A DNA stretch of 55,296 nt. It comes from Hyphomicrobiales bacterium. GTDB taxonomy: Bacteria > Pseudomonadota > Alphaproteobacteria > Rhizobiales > Methyloligellaceae. The notes below the pieces were generated by a model, which saw only the letters and a list, made by a program, of their open reading frames with translations, ran no database searches and was not told the origin of the DNA. The stretch lies in assembly GCA_021775525.1 (NCBI GenBank), contig JAJFHQ010000062.1:1-55296 (forward strand), written 5' to 3'. A program made the translations under genes and the position numbers. This document shows positions 46,047 to 54,645 of the stretch, in pieces; position 1 is the stretch's first letter; every line of letters begins with the position of its first letter.

Positions 46047-46673
46047 CTAAGGCAGCCCGTTGCGCCCATGCGCCAGATATGCCGGGCGGCCTGAGAGCGT
46101 TTCGTAATAAGCGGCGACGGCTGGCGTGTCAGGCCGCTCGAAAGCGAGATTGAACCAGCGGTTCACGATCAGTCCGATGGGGATATCGGCGAGGGTGAAT
46201 GTGCCGCCGGTCATGTAGGGTCCGCCCTGCACGAGATGCGCTTCAATCTGGCCAACCTGCATGATGATGTCATCGCGCCCCTGGCCGATGAACCAGTCAT
46301 TGTTCCAGGGCGCTTCGCCGAGCTTCCCGCCGAGAAACGCGCCCCTGAGCGAGATCGAGGTCTCGTAATTGGCCCAGTCCATCCATTGCTCGACGCGGGC
46401 GCGCGCAACAAGTTCGCGCGGGTAGATATCTTCCGCGCCGTACTTGCTGGCGAGATAACGAATGATGGTATTGGACTCGCGCAGCGCCTCCCCATCGTCA
46501 ATCACCGCCGGCACAAGACCAATCGGGTTGACCTCCAGGAATTCCGGATCATCGGTCGCCCGGAAACCACGCCCCCAGTCCTCGCGCACCCATTCAAGGC
46601 CGATCTCGTCGCAAAGCCAGAGCACCTTGCGGACATTGAACGAGTTTGCCCGTCCCAGAATCTTGAGTGTCAT
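46047..46673 (-). CDS. Glutathione S-transferase family protein
   Basis: 208 residues from ATG 46673, with AAAGGG upstream on its strand; the long ORF extension is spurious. The N-terminal thioredoxin fold has the GST block NPIGLVPAVIDDGEALRES, where Pro and Glu-Ser bind glutathione, preceded by SFNVRKVLW with the likely catalytic Ser. The C-terminus is all-helical (FTLADIPIGLIVNRW). It would conjugate or reduce substrates with glutathione; the substrate is unknown. It lies convergent to pckA and divergent from merF. Confidence 0.9.
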   Translation of the reverse strand: MTLKILGRANSFNVRKVLWLCDEIGLEWVREDWGRGFRATDDPEFLEVNPIGLVPAVIDDGEALRESNTIIRYLASKYGAEDIYPRELVARARVEQWMDWANYETSISLRGAFLGGKLGEAPWNNDWFIGQGRDDIIMQVGQIEAHLVQGGPYMTGGTFTLADIPIGLIVNRWFNLAFERPDTPAVAAYYETLSGRPAYLAHGRNGLP

Positions 46674-46847
46674 TACAGCCCTTTCCCATTTAAGCGGCAG
46701 GGCGCCTTGAAATCCGGTCCGACCGTGCCAAGTATCGCCGTGCAATATTCCACCTGGCGACCTGACACTAAAAGCATCTCCTTTGAAAAACAGGATCACC
46801 ACGAATTGAGTTGCCCTTACTCGCAGGTTTGCCATTATTTTTACAGC

Positions 46848-47060
46848 ATGACCAATCGGACTCTTCTAAAAGTGGGCATCGTCGGAATTGTGATTGCGGC
46901 ACTGTGCTGCTTCACACCAATTCTGGTTGTGCTGTTTGGCATCATCGGACTATCAGCATTTGTCGGTATGCTCGACTATGTGCTGTTGCCCAGCTTGGGA
47001 ATATTCTTGGCACTTACGGTATATGCGCTATGGAAAAAACAGCAACAGATGTCGAGCTGA
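46848..47060 (+). CDS. merF: MerF-type mercury transport protein
   Basis: 70 residues. Two membrane helices (about residues 8-35 and 42-62). A CC pair at residues 20-21 (ALCCFTPILV) in the first helix is the mercury-binding pair of MerF; the second CC pair of textbook MerF is absent, and the tail is KKQQQMSS. It carries Hg(II) across the inner membrane, usually to mercuric reductase. Here there is no merR, merP or merA alongside. It overlaps the next small gene by 31 bases. The role may be broader metal uptake or resistance; that is inference. Confidence 0.8.
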   Translation: MTNRTLLKVGIVGIVIAALCCFTPILVVLFGIIGLSAFVGMLDYVLLPSLGIFLALTVYALWKKQQQMSS

Positions 47061-47254
47061 TCTCGACAATTACCTGTCCTGAATGCGGCCATGTTGAATC
47101 CGAAACCATGCCCACCAATGCCTGCCAATGGTTTTATGACTGCAAAGGATGCGGCGTGGTTCTCAAACCTGAAAAAGGCGACTGCTGCGTGTTCTGTTCA
47201 TATGGCACCATACCCTGCCCGCCGATCCAGCACGGCCAGACCTGCTGCAGCTAG
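47030..47254 (+). CDS. GDCCVxC domain small Cys-rich protein
   Basis: 74 residues, with start ATG 47030 inside merF in another frame. Ten Cys residues: CPEC near the N-terminus, a middle CKGC, then the signature GDCCVFCSYG (residues 50-59), PCPPIQ and CC near the C-terminus. Databases call this the GDCCVxC (seleno)protein family; some members have selenocysteine, but this one has Cys codons throughout. It probably binds metal. The overlap with merF implies the two act together, perhaps with this protein as a soluble receiver of the metal. Confidence 0.8.
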   Translation: MEKTATDVELISTITCPECGHVESETMPTNACQWFYDCKGCGVVLKPEKGDCCVFCSYGTIPCPPIQHGQTCCS

Positions 47255-47309
47255 CTCTGTTTGATCGGCAATTGCGGACCATCCCGGTCCGCTGATATGA
47301 CTTGTCCCC

Positions 47310-49070
47310 ATGAAGAAGTCGAAGCAGCGCAAGACCCGCCCGGCAAAACCGAAGGGCCGGCCCAAGCAAAAGCAGATGCCAAAAGCGACGGGTCAAACTG
47401 CGGCCCCTGCCTCAGCGGCTGATCTGTATTCCGGCGGCTTCGATTTCTCGGCCTCGGCTGCACCCGCCGTCGAGGCGGATGTGGTGAACCAGGCCCGCGC
47501 CGAGCTTGCCCAGGGCAATCACAAGCAGGCCCTTGACCTTGCCCGGCAGGCGCTCAAAACCAACCCGGAAGATTCCGATGCGCTCAATATTGCCGGTGTT
47601 GCAGCCTTTCAGGGCGGCGGTCAGCAGGAAGGGCTGGACCTGTTGCGCACGGCGGTTGCCTTCGCTCCCGGCAATGCGGAAGCACAGACACACCTTGGCA
47701 ATGTGCTGGCCGCGCTGGACATGTACGCAGAAGCAGAACAGGCCTATGCAAACGCGATTGCCGCCGAACCGGCCTACGCCGATGCCCCTTTCAACCTGGG
47801 TGTGCTGATGGAGGCACAGGAACGAACGACAGAAGCACTGAAAGCCTACGAGCAGGCGCTGGAAATTTCCCCGGCTCACAACAGCGCCCTAGTGGGCCGC
47901 GGCAATGCTCTTAAAGCGCTCAAGCGTCTCGACGAGGCAAGGGCTGACTACGAGGCCGCGCTGGAGCGCAACCCGGCCCTGCCGGAAGCGCGCACCAACC
48001 TATCTGCCGTCCTCCAGGAGCTCGGGGATTTCGAGGGCGCGGCAAGAGAATCCAAGCGCGCCTTTGAAGCCGACCCGGACCTGCTGGAAGCGGAGTTCAA
48101 TTACGCCATCGCCTGCCAGGAGCTGGGTCGTTTCGATGACGCTATCAAGGCCTACGAAGATGTCCTGACCCACGCGCCTGAGCACGCCGCCAGCGCGCTC
48201 AATATTGGCTATGGGCTGCAACAGCTGGGCAGGCTGGACGAGGCTGCTGAGGCGTTTGAGAAGACCATCAAGCTCGACCCGGATTTCGCCAAGGCCCATG
48301 TCAACCTCGCGGATTTGCACCTGCAGCGGGGCGAGGCGCAGGCCGCCCTCGAGGTCTGTGACGCGTTTCTTGCAAGTCACCCCGGACAAACCGACTTGCT
48401 GGCCTTCAAGGCGGTATCGCACTGGGACCTGGGCGAAGAGGTACAGGTGCGCGGGCTCAATGACTTTGAGCGCTTCGTGCACCCGGTGCATATCACCCCG
48501 CCAGATGAATATGATGATCTGGAGAGTTTCAACGAAGCGCTGTGTGACCATGTAATGGCCCACCCGACCCTCACCGACTCCCCCCAGAGCCACGCCACGC
48601 GCAAGGGCAAGCATTCCGGCGAACTTCTATCAGAGCCGAAAGGTCCTATCGCCGGGCTGGAGGTTGAAATTTACAGATTGGCAGATGCCTACCGCAATGA
48701 TCTAGGCGGCGATGAAACCCACCCCTTTACTGCGCGCCGCCCTGAAGACTGGACCCTTTCGGTATGGGGCGTGGTCATGCAATCAGCAGGTCATCAAATC
48801 CCGCATATCCATCCGGCGGCATGGTTGAGCGGCGTCTATTATCCAAGGCTTCCGGAGATCGTCGGCGACAAGGACGGAGGAAAGGCCGGCTGGATAGAGT
48901 TTGGCCGCCCGCCGGAGCATTTTCACAATGCCCGCCAGCCCGAAACGCTTTCAGTCCAGCCAGAGCCGGGCCTGATGGTACTGTTCCCGTCCTATTTTTA
49001 TCACCATACAGTACCGTTCGAGGCCGACGGCACGCGCATTTCCATCGCATTTGACCTGATGCCCGCGTAA
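47310..49070 (+). CDS. TPR-repeat protein fused to a putative 2OG-Fe(II) oxygenase
   Basis: 586 residues. A Lys/Arg-rich leader (residues 1-30) is followed by about nine tetratricopeptide repeats (roughly residues 55-370, with the repeating A…G…Y..A…P pattern). The C-terminal ~200 residues match TIGR02466-type oxygenases: HQIPHIHPAAWLSGVYYP carries an iron-binding His pair, LFPSYFYHHTVPFEADGTRISIAFDL the third His and the 2-oxoglutarate Arg. It may hydroxylate a protein or sugar presented by the TPR scaffold. No partner is identified. Starts at ATG 47310. Confidence 0.85.
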   Translation: MKKSKQRKTRPAKPKGRPKQKQMPKATGQTAAPASAADLYSGGFDFSASAAPAVEADVVNQARAELAQGNHKQALDLARQALKTNPEDSDALNIAGVAAFQGGGQQEGLDLLRTAVAFAPGNAEAQTHLGNVLAALDMYAEAEQAYANAIAAEPAYADAPFNLGVLMEAQERTTEALKAYEQALEISPAHNSALVGRGNALKALKRLDEARADYEAALERNPALPEARTNLSAVLQELGDFEGAARESKRAFEADPDLLEAEFNYAIACQELGRFDDAIKAYEDVLTHAPEHAASALNIGYGLQQLGRLDEAAEAFEKTIKLDPDFAKAHVNLADLHLQRGEAQAALEVCDAFLASHPGQTDLLAFKAVSHWDLGEEVQVRGLNDFERFVHPVHITPPDEYDDLESFNEALCDHVMAHPTLTDSPQSHATRKGKHSGELLSEPKGPIAGLEVEIYRLADAYRNDLGGDETHPFTARRPEDWTLSVWGVVMQSAGHQIPHIHPAAWLSGVYYPRLPEIVGDKDGGKAGWIEFGRPPEHFHNARQPETLSVQPEPGLMVLFPSYFYHHTVPFEADGTRISIAFDLMPA

Positions 49071-49173
49071 AGCAAGAGTGCAGTTTCCTGCCGCAAAATT
49101 GACAAGGAGCGTGTATTCTCTGATCAGGCCACGAACCATATGCGAGACTTAAGGGTTCACAAGGAACACGATT

Positions 49174-49737
49174 ATGATCCGACATCTCACTTCAGCTTTT
49201 GCTGCCATCGCCCTTATGACAGGATGCCTGTCGCCGGCCAACGCAGGGCAGTATGACTGTTCCGTCGTTTATGACGAGTTCGACAGCTTCATGAACAAGA
49301 ATTTCCTGGTAAAGCCGGAAGGGTTTGTCAGCACGGTTCAGGGCAAACTGTCGAGGGACGACTATAATACCAAGCAGAAGGGCAAGCTGCTTCTGGGCCC
49401 GAATCGCCAGGGCATGGGCGTCGCAATCGTGCACACGAACAAGAACACCCGCGGCAAGTTCCTGTTCACATGGGGCGGGCGCGGCGACCAGCGCGGCTCA
49501 CCGCTGATGATCCTGCGCGACGTGACGCTGTTTGGACGGGTTGAGGATGGGTTCAGGCCGAAGAAATACCGCGAAATCCGGGTCAGTTCCTCTCAGACGG
49601 TTGACCTGGATACGGGCCGCCCTACCCAGGGTGAGAGCGCGGACATCCGGTACAACGCCGTGGACGCCAAGACGATTTACATCGAAGCGATCAACGGTGC
49701 AAAGCTGTCTTTCCCGATGGAGACCATGTGTAAGTAA
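49174..49737 (+). CDS. Secreted protein of unknown function
   Basis: 187 residues. The N-terminus is a signal peptide: basic start, hydrophobic LTSAFAAIALMTG, then cleavage after ANA (about residue 24) before GQYDC. A Cys in LMTGC could instead be a lipobox, though Met at -3 is unusual. The rest is strand-rich with no recognised domain. Two Cys (residues about 28 and 186) could form a disulfide in the mature protein. It lies between the TPR-oxygenase and the agmatine-deiminase-like gene. Confidence 0.6.
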   Translation: MIRHLTSAFAAIALMTGCLSPANAGQYDCSVVYDEFDSFMNKNFLVKPEGFVSTVQGKLSRDDYNTKQKGKLLLGPNRQGMGVAIVHTNKNTRGKFLFTWGGRGDQRGSPLMILRDVTLFGRVEDGFRPKKYREIRVSSSQTVDLDTGRPTQGESADIRYNAVDAKTIYIEAINGAKLSFPMETMCK

Positions 49738-49765
49738 TATCAGAGTTCATTGATCAAACAGGAAA

Positions 49766-50881
49766 ATGATAGACAAGCGAAATTTCCTGAAATCGATGGC
49801 CACACTTGTCACAATGATGGCGTCACCCCGAGGAACACTTGCGGATTCGAACGGGATGACAAGTGATACCGGATTCTGGCTGCCGGAAGAATCCGAACCG
49901 CACATGCGTACATTTATGCAATGGCCGGTTAGTCGCATCGTACACCCGGATCCGGTGTTCCTCGATATGCTACAGCAGGCCATCGCCGACATCGCCAATA
50001 CAGTCGTGGAATTTGAACCTGTTGTGATGCTTGTGGACGCAAAGTTCTCTACTTCCACGCGCGGTAAGCTGAGTTCAAAAGTCGAACTGTGGGACATCCC
50101 GACTGACGATCTGTGGTGCCGCGACAGTGGCCCGCTGTTCGTTCGAAATGAAACAGGTGCCCTTGCGGTCTGCCAACTGAATTTCAACGGTTGGGGCAAT
50201 AAGCAAATCCACAAAAATGACGGCAAAATTGCCAAGCGTGTTGCAAAGAGGCTTAGCCTGCCGATCATCGACAGCGGGGTTGTCGGCGAAGCGGGTGGCA
50301 TAGAGTGCGACGGCGACGGCACACTGATCGCCCATGAGAGCAGTTGGGTCATAAACAACCGCAACGCACTATCGAAAAAAGTGATCGAACATCGCCTTTT
50401 GAGGGCTCTTGGCGCTGACAAATTCATCTGGGCGCTTGGCGTGAAGGATCAGGACATCACCGACTACCACATCGATTCACTTGCCCGGTTCGTCGAACCC
50501 GGAGTCGTATTGATACAGATGCCCGACAAACCCCGCCCGGATGATCCCTGGACGAAAGCCGCGATAGAGACCCATGACATTCTTCTCACAGCCACCGACA
50601 GCAAAGGGCGGCGTTTGAAGTTGGTCGTCATTCCCGAACCCACCCATCTGCGTAACCGTTCCGATGATTTTGTCGCCTCCTATGTCAACTACTATGTCTG
50701 TAACGGAGCGGTCATCGCCGCTGAATTCGGGGATAAGAAAGCCGATGAGGAAGCACTTGAGAAACTACGGCGGCTCTATCCAAATCGTGAAGTCGTCACT
50801 CTGAATGTCGACCCGATTGGCGAAACCGGCGGGGGTATTCACTGCGCAACGCAGCAACAGCCCAAGGAAACTCTTGTGTAA
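49766..50881 (+). CDS. Agmatine deiminase / peptidyl-arginine deiminase family protein, probably exported
   Basis: 371 residues. A ~26-residue signal precedes the domain (KRNFLKSMATLVTMM), with KR followed by xFLK, like a Tat motif in which Lys replaces one Arg. The catalytic family blocks are present: DDLWCRDSGP, GEAGGIECDGDG, DYHIDSLARF with the catalytic His, and the nucleophile Cys in GGGIHCATQQQP near the C-terminus. Cytosolic agmatine deiminases hydrolyse agmatine to N-carbamoylputrescine. An exported one suggests action on external agmatine or on peptidyl arginine. The first GG block has Ala (EAGG) where EGGG is usual. Confidence 0.85.
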   Translation: MIDKRNFLKSMATLVTMMASPRGTLADSNGMTSDTGFWLPEESEPHMRTFMQWPVSRIVHPDPVFLDMLQQAIADIANTVVEFEPVVMLVDAKFSTSTRGKLSSKVELWDIPTDDLWCRDSGPLFVRNETGALAVCQLNFNGWGNKQIHKNDGKIAKRVAKRLSLPIIDSGVVGEAGGIECDGDGTLIAHESSWVINNRNALSKKVIEHRLLRALGADKFIWALGVKDQDITDYHIDSLARFVEPGVVLIQMPDKPRPDDPWTKAAIETHDILLTATDSKGRRLKLVVIPEPTHLRNRSDDFVASYVNYYVCNGAVIAAEFGDKKADEEALEKLRRLYPNREVVTLNVDPIGETGGGIHCATQQQPKETLV

Positions 50882-50903
50882 TCCATGTCGCCGGTCAACG
50901 GTT

Positions 50904-52013
50904 CTACTTCGGTTCTATCCTGATCAACTCACCATTGGGCGCATCGGTCAGCACCCAGAGATGACCGTCCGGCCCTGAGCGTACATCGCGAATGCGTGCA
51001 CGCAGCTCGCTTAACAGCAACTCCTGTCCGACCACCTTGTCGCCGTCGAGATCAATCCGGCGCAGGTGCCGGTCCTTGAGCGCGCCTACGAACAAATCTC
51101 CCTTCCATTGCGGAAATTTATCTCCGACGTAAAACGCCATGCCCGAAGGCGCGATGGAGGGTGTCCAGTGTAGCACCGGCTGTTCCATGCCCCTCATGTG
51201 CGTCTTGCTCGAGATGACCGAGCCGTCATAGTCGATACCGTAGGTGATAAGCGGCCAGCCGTAATTGGCGCCACTTTTGAGGATATTCACCTCGTCTCCG
51301 CCCTTCGGCCCATGCTCCTGCGCCCAGACGATACCTGTGCGGGGATTGAGCGCCATACCCTGCACGTTGCGATTGCCCCAGGTATAAATCTCCGGCAGGG
51401 CATCGGCAGAATTCAAGAACGGATTGTCCTTCGGGATTGACCCGTCATCCTTCACCCGCGCGATGGTACCCTGGTGGTTTCTCCGGTTCTGGGCGCGCTT
51501 CATGCGTCCCCGGTCACCCATCGAGATGTAAAGCATACCGTCGGGAGCAAATACCAACCTCGAGCCAAAATGAACCCCGCCGGAAAGTTTTGGCTTTTGC
51601 GAAAATATGGTTTTCACCTCACGAAGCGCATTCCCTTCCAGCCGGCCGCGTGCAACCGCCGTGCCCTGCCCGCCACCGCCGGGCTCAGAAAAACTGAAAT
51701 AGATGAGTTTGGTTTTCGCAAAATCCGGATGCAGAGCCACGTCGAGCAGGCCGCCCTGACCCACGGCGGCAATCTTCGGCAGACCCGAGACCGGCTTTGA
51801 GATAGAGCCATCTTTTGAGACGATCCGTAGCCGCCCGGGGCGCTCTGTTACCAGCATGCGCCCATCCGGCAGGAACGCCATACCCCAGGGATGTACAAGG
51901 CCTTTTGCCACCGTGACCGTGCGGTAGGGCCTGTCCTGGGCATAGGCTGCAACCGTGGAATAGAGAGCGGCGATAAGTGTCGCCAACAACAGATACTTCA
52001 CCAACCTGTACAT
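50904..52013 (-). CDS. PQQ-dependent sugar dehydrogenase family protein (Asd/YliI-like)
   Basis: 369 residues. A signal peptide (residues 1-25, hydrophobic then AAYAQ) places it in the periplasm. A six-bladed beta-propeller of the soluble aldose dehydrogenase type follows: HPWGMAFLPDGRMLVTER, GGLLDVALHPDF, HFGSRLVFAPDGMLYISMGDRG, TWGNRNVQGMALNP, WAQEHGPKGGDEVN. These are the family's typical blocks. It would oxidise a sugar using PQQ; whether this organism makes PQQ cannot be seen here. It lies convergent to the deiminase-like gene, 22 bases apart. Confidence 0.88.
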   Translation of the reverse strand: MYRLVKYLLLATLIAALYSTVAAYAQDRPYRTVTVAKGLVHPWGMAFLPDGRMLVTERPGRLRIVSKDGSISKPVSGLPKIAAVGQGGLLDVALHPDFAKTKLIYFSFSEPGGGGQGTAVARGRLEGNALREVKTIFSQKPKLSGGVHFGSRLVFAPDGMLYISMGDRGRMKRAQNRRNHQGTIARVKDDGSIPKDNPFLNSADALPEIYTWGNRNVQGMALNPRTGIVWAQEHGPKGGDEVNILKSGANYGWPLITYGIDYDGSVISSKTHMRGMEQPVLHWTPSIAPSGMAFYVGDKFPQWKGDLFVGALKDRHLRRIDLDGDKVVGQELLLSELRARIRDVRSGPDGHLWVLTDAPNGELIRIEPK

Positions 52014-52125
52014 ATGTAAAAAGCTCCTCTATTCATCATGCTATAGGCAAAATCAGGCAGCATTGAAACGAAGCGGACCCCCCAAACCTGTTGCAGCCCA
52101 AAACCTGCCCCGCTAGGAAGTCCCC

Positions 52126-53664
52126 ATGAGGGAAAGCAAGGGAGTCGTCGCCGCCGGCCACAAGGTGACCGCCGAGGCAGCAGCGGAAGTGTTGCGCGAA
52201 GGCGGCAATGCGTTCGACGCGGCCATCACCGGCATGGTCGCCGCCACGGTGCCGGAGTTCGTTTTTTCCTCTATCGGTGGCGGCGGGTTCCTGATGGCGC
52301 GGCCCGCGAACTCCAGAAAAGCAATTTTGTACGACTTTTTCGCGCAGACGCCCCTCGTCAAACGCCCAGAGAACGAGCTTGAATTTTATGGAATCGATGC
52401 CGACTTCGGCCCTGCTACACAGGAGTTCCACATCGGTGCGGGATCTGCCGCAGTGCCGGGTCTGGTTCAGGGGCTATATACCATTCATGCTGACCTGGGC
52501 AGTCTGCCCATGGCGCGCCTGGTTGAGCCGGCCATTCTGGCCGCGCGCGAAGGCGTGAACGTTTCAAAGCTGCACGCCTATCTCTACACCATCGTCTCGC
52601 CCATCCTCACCGCGAGCCGGTCAGTGCGAGAGGTCTTTTCTCCCAACGACACGCTGCTTGCCGAGGGGGACACTTACAAGAACGCGGAAGTTGCCGACAC
52701 GCTCGATTGCCTTGCGCGCGAGGGACCGAGGCTGTTCACCGAGGGCGAGGTGGGCCAGGCCATTGCAGAGCAATCTTGCGACCTTGGCGGTCATCTTTCG
52801 CTGGAAGACTTGAAACAATACAAGGTCGAGCGCCGGTCCCCCCTCGCATGGGATTATCGCGGCCATGAATTGCTCCTGAACCCGGCCCCTGCGGCCAGCG
52901 GTGCGCTGATCGCCTTCGGCCTGGCGTTGCTGGAACGAATGCTGCCCGGGGGTGATGCACCGGACCCCGTGGTCCTCGCGCGCGTGATGGAGGAAACCAA
53001 CACAGTGCGCAAGGCGCGCGGCGGTGCTTTGGATGAAATCATCCAGGACGAGACAATCACCGCACACCTCAAGGCAATTGCCGACCACACGCCATCGACC
53101 CGGGGCACGACGCATATTTCTGTCATCGACGCTCAAGGCAACGCGGCATCCGGAACCATCACCAATGGCGAAGGCAATGGCCATATGGTGAAGGGCTGCG
53201 GGTTCATGCTGAACAACATGCTGGGCGAGGAAGATTTGAACCCCGACGGGTTTCACCTGTGGGCTCCCGGTACGCGGCTCTCCACCATGATGGCGCCTTC
53301 AATCGCCCTGAGCCCGGACGGCGCACTGTCCGCACTCGGGTCAGGCGGCTCGAACCGCATCCGCACCGCCGTCCTTCAAGTGGTCCTCAACCTGTTCGAC
53401 CGGGGCATGGGGCTGGATGACGCCGTAAACGCCACGCGCCTGCATATGGAACGTGGCGGTACGCTGAGCTTTGAAGAGGCACCGTGGGACATTGCCTTCA
53501 ATGACGATGAACGTGCACGCCTGCTGGAGGTCTACCCGGAGGCCCATGGCTGGCCGGAGCAGAACCTGTTCTTCGGCGGGGTCCACACCGTGCGTAGAAC
53601 CGGCGATGGCAGATTCGAGGGTGCGGGTGATCCGCGGCGAGAAGGCTTCGCGGTTGTGGTTTAG
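52126..53664 (+). CDS. Gamma-glutamyltransferase family protein
   Basis: 512 residues. Blocks of the Ntn-hydrolase family are clear: AAEVLREGGNAFDAA, SIGGGGFLMA, GSAAVPGLV, and the self-cleavage site before Thr328 in RGTTHISVID, the N-terminal nucleophile of the small subunit. It would cleave or transfer gamma-glutamyl groups, for example from glutathione. No signal peptide is visible at the ATG, unlike periplasmic GGT, so it may be cytoplasmic or have another substrate such as a cephalosporin-acylase-like amide. Convergent to the HNH gene. Confidence 0.9.
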   Translation: MRESKGVVAAGHKVTAEAAAEVLREGGNAFDAAITGMVAATVPEFVFSSIGGGGFLMARPANSRKAILYDFFAQTPLVKRPENELEFYGIDADFGPATQEFHIGAGSAAVPGLVQGLYTIHADLGSLPMARLVEPAILAAREGVNVSKLHAYLYTIVSPILTASRSVREVFSPNDTLLAEGDTYKNAEVADTLDCLAREGPRLFTEGEVGQAIAEQSCDLGGHLSLEDLKQYKVERRSPLAWDYRGHELLLNPAPAASGALIAFGLALLERMLPGGDAPDPVVLARVMEETNTVRKARGGALDEIIQDETITAHLKAIADHTPSTRGTTHISVIDAQGNAASGTITNGEGNGHMVKGCGFMLNNMLGEEDLNPDGFHLWAPGTRLSTMMAPSIALSPDGALSALGSGGSNRIRTAVLQVVLNLFDRGMGLDDAVNATRLHMERGGTLSFEEAPWDIAFNDDERARLLEVYPEAHGWPEQNLFFGGVHTVRRTGDGRFEGAGDPRREGFAVVV

Positions 53665-53724
53665 GGGTGGATTGTTTTCGCTCACAACTATTCCTGCCTT
53701 CAGCAGGACCTGCCGTGAGTGATA

Positions 53725-54288
53725 TTACGGCTCCAGCTCGATATCCCAGTAAAGATAATCCATCCAGCTTTCATGCAAATAGTTTGGCGGGAAGGCGCGG
53801 CCATTCTTGTTCAGTTCGTGCACTGTCGGGCGATAGGGCTTTTGCGTCGGCCACATATGGGCATCGGCGGGCATCTTTCCGCCTTTCTTAAGATTGCACG
53901 GCGCGCAGGCCGCCACCACGTTATCCCACAGCGTCTTGCCACCACGCGCACGCGGGATGAGATGGTCAAAGGTCAGCTCGTTCTTTGCCCCGCAATACTG
54001 ACACACGAAATGATCGCGCAGGAACAGGTTGAATCGGGTGAAGGCCGGGTAAAGTGCCGGCTTTACGTAGGACTTGAGCGACACCACGCTCGGCAGTTGC
54101 ATCTCGAAGGTGGGCGAGTGAACCGCATAATCATATTCGGAAACGATATTCACCCGGTCGAGAAACACGGCCTTGACCGCATCCTGCCAGCCCCACAGAG
54201 ACAGGGGGTAATAGCTGAGCGGCCGGAAATCGGCATTCAGCACAAGTGCCGGATGCGCTTCAGGTGATGCTACTGACGTATCCAGCAT
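53725..54288 (-). CDS. HNH endonuclease family protein
   Basis: 187 residues from ATG 54288, with GAGGA upstream. The reading frame is open 58 codons further back, but that extension begins in the repeat (MSALPPEADI) and is spurious. Core: CQYCGAKNELTFDHLIPRARGG, then NVVAACAPCNLKKG, giving two CxxC zinc pairs around the HNH motif (Asp-His and Asn). Blocks such as NADFRPLSYYPLSLWGWQDAV are typical of a chromosomal HNH family common in alphaproteobacteria. Its role is unknown to me. It lies between ggt and the repeat at 54434. Confidence 0.88.
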   Translation of the reverse strand: MLDTSVASPEAHPALVLNADFRPLSYYPLSLWGWQDAVKAVFLDRVNIVSEYDYAVHSPTFEMQLPSVVSLKSYVKPALYPAFTRFNLFLRDHFVCQYCGAKNELTFDHLIPRARGGKTLWDNVVAACAPCNLKKGGKMPADAHMWPTQKPYRPTVHELNKNGRAFPPNYLHESWMDYLYWDIELEP

Positions 54289-54433
54289 AGTCGTCCTCAC
54301 ACGCTGCCAGGCGGCAGACGTCCGGACATTACTCTCTCGGTCCGGATCGCCGGTCCCTGGCACGGGCAATACTATGCATGTGCGTGACGTCTGTGAAGTG
54401 TGCAGTCTTTTGTGGGTAAAGAAGCGCAGTTTT

Positions 54434-54508
54434 ATGTCCGCTTCTGGGGGTAAAGCGGACATCCGAAGTTGAGTGGTTTTATGTCCGCTTATGACCCAAA
54501 GCGGACAT
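54434..54508 (-). repeat. Two-hairpin interspersed repeat, copy 2 (inverted relative to copy 1)
   Basis: Two palindromes with ATGTCCGCTT…AAGCGGACAT arms: 54434-54462 and 54481-54508, separated by 18 bases. The second is the exact reverse complement of the hairpin at 3766-3795 over 28 bases; the first corresponds to the hairpin at 3813-3841. The whole element is therefore the copy-1 element turned round. Translated on the minus strand, 54462 onward gives MSALPPEADI, the false N-terminus of the HNH ORF. Confidence 0.88.
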
Positions 54509-54645
54509 TATCGAACATAAGGAGGAAGCCATTTTTAGGTTCCTCCTTGGTCAACATTATCTGATATCTGCCGTTTCGGCGTTGACCTTCAACATTGACC
54601 TGCTGAGAAGTTACCAAAGGCGTTCATCTCGGGTAAAATGTCACC

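Noticed and set aside
47030-47254. Selenocysteine in the GDCCVxC protein
   Set aside because: All positions in the signature are Cys codons, and no in-frame TGA occurs before the end.
47274-47292. Hairpin GCGGACC/GGTCCGC between the GDCCVxC and TPR genes as a terminator
   Set aside because: A good seven-pair stem, but no T run on either side. Left unassigned.
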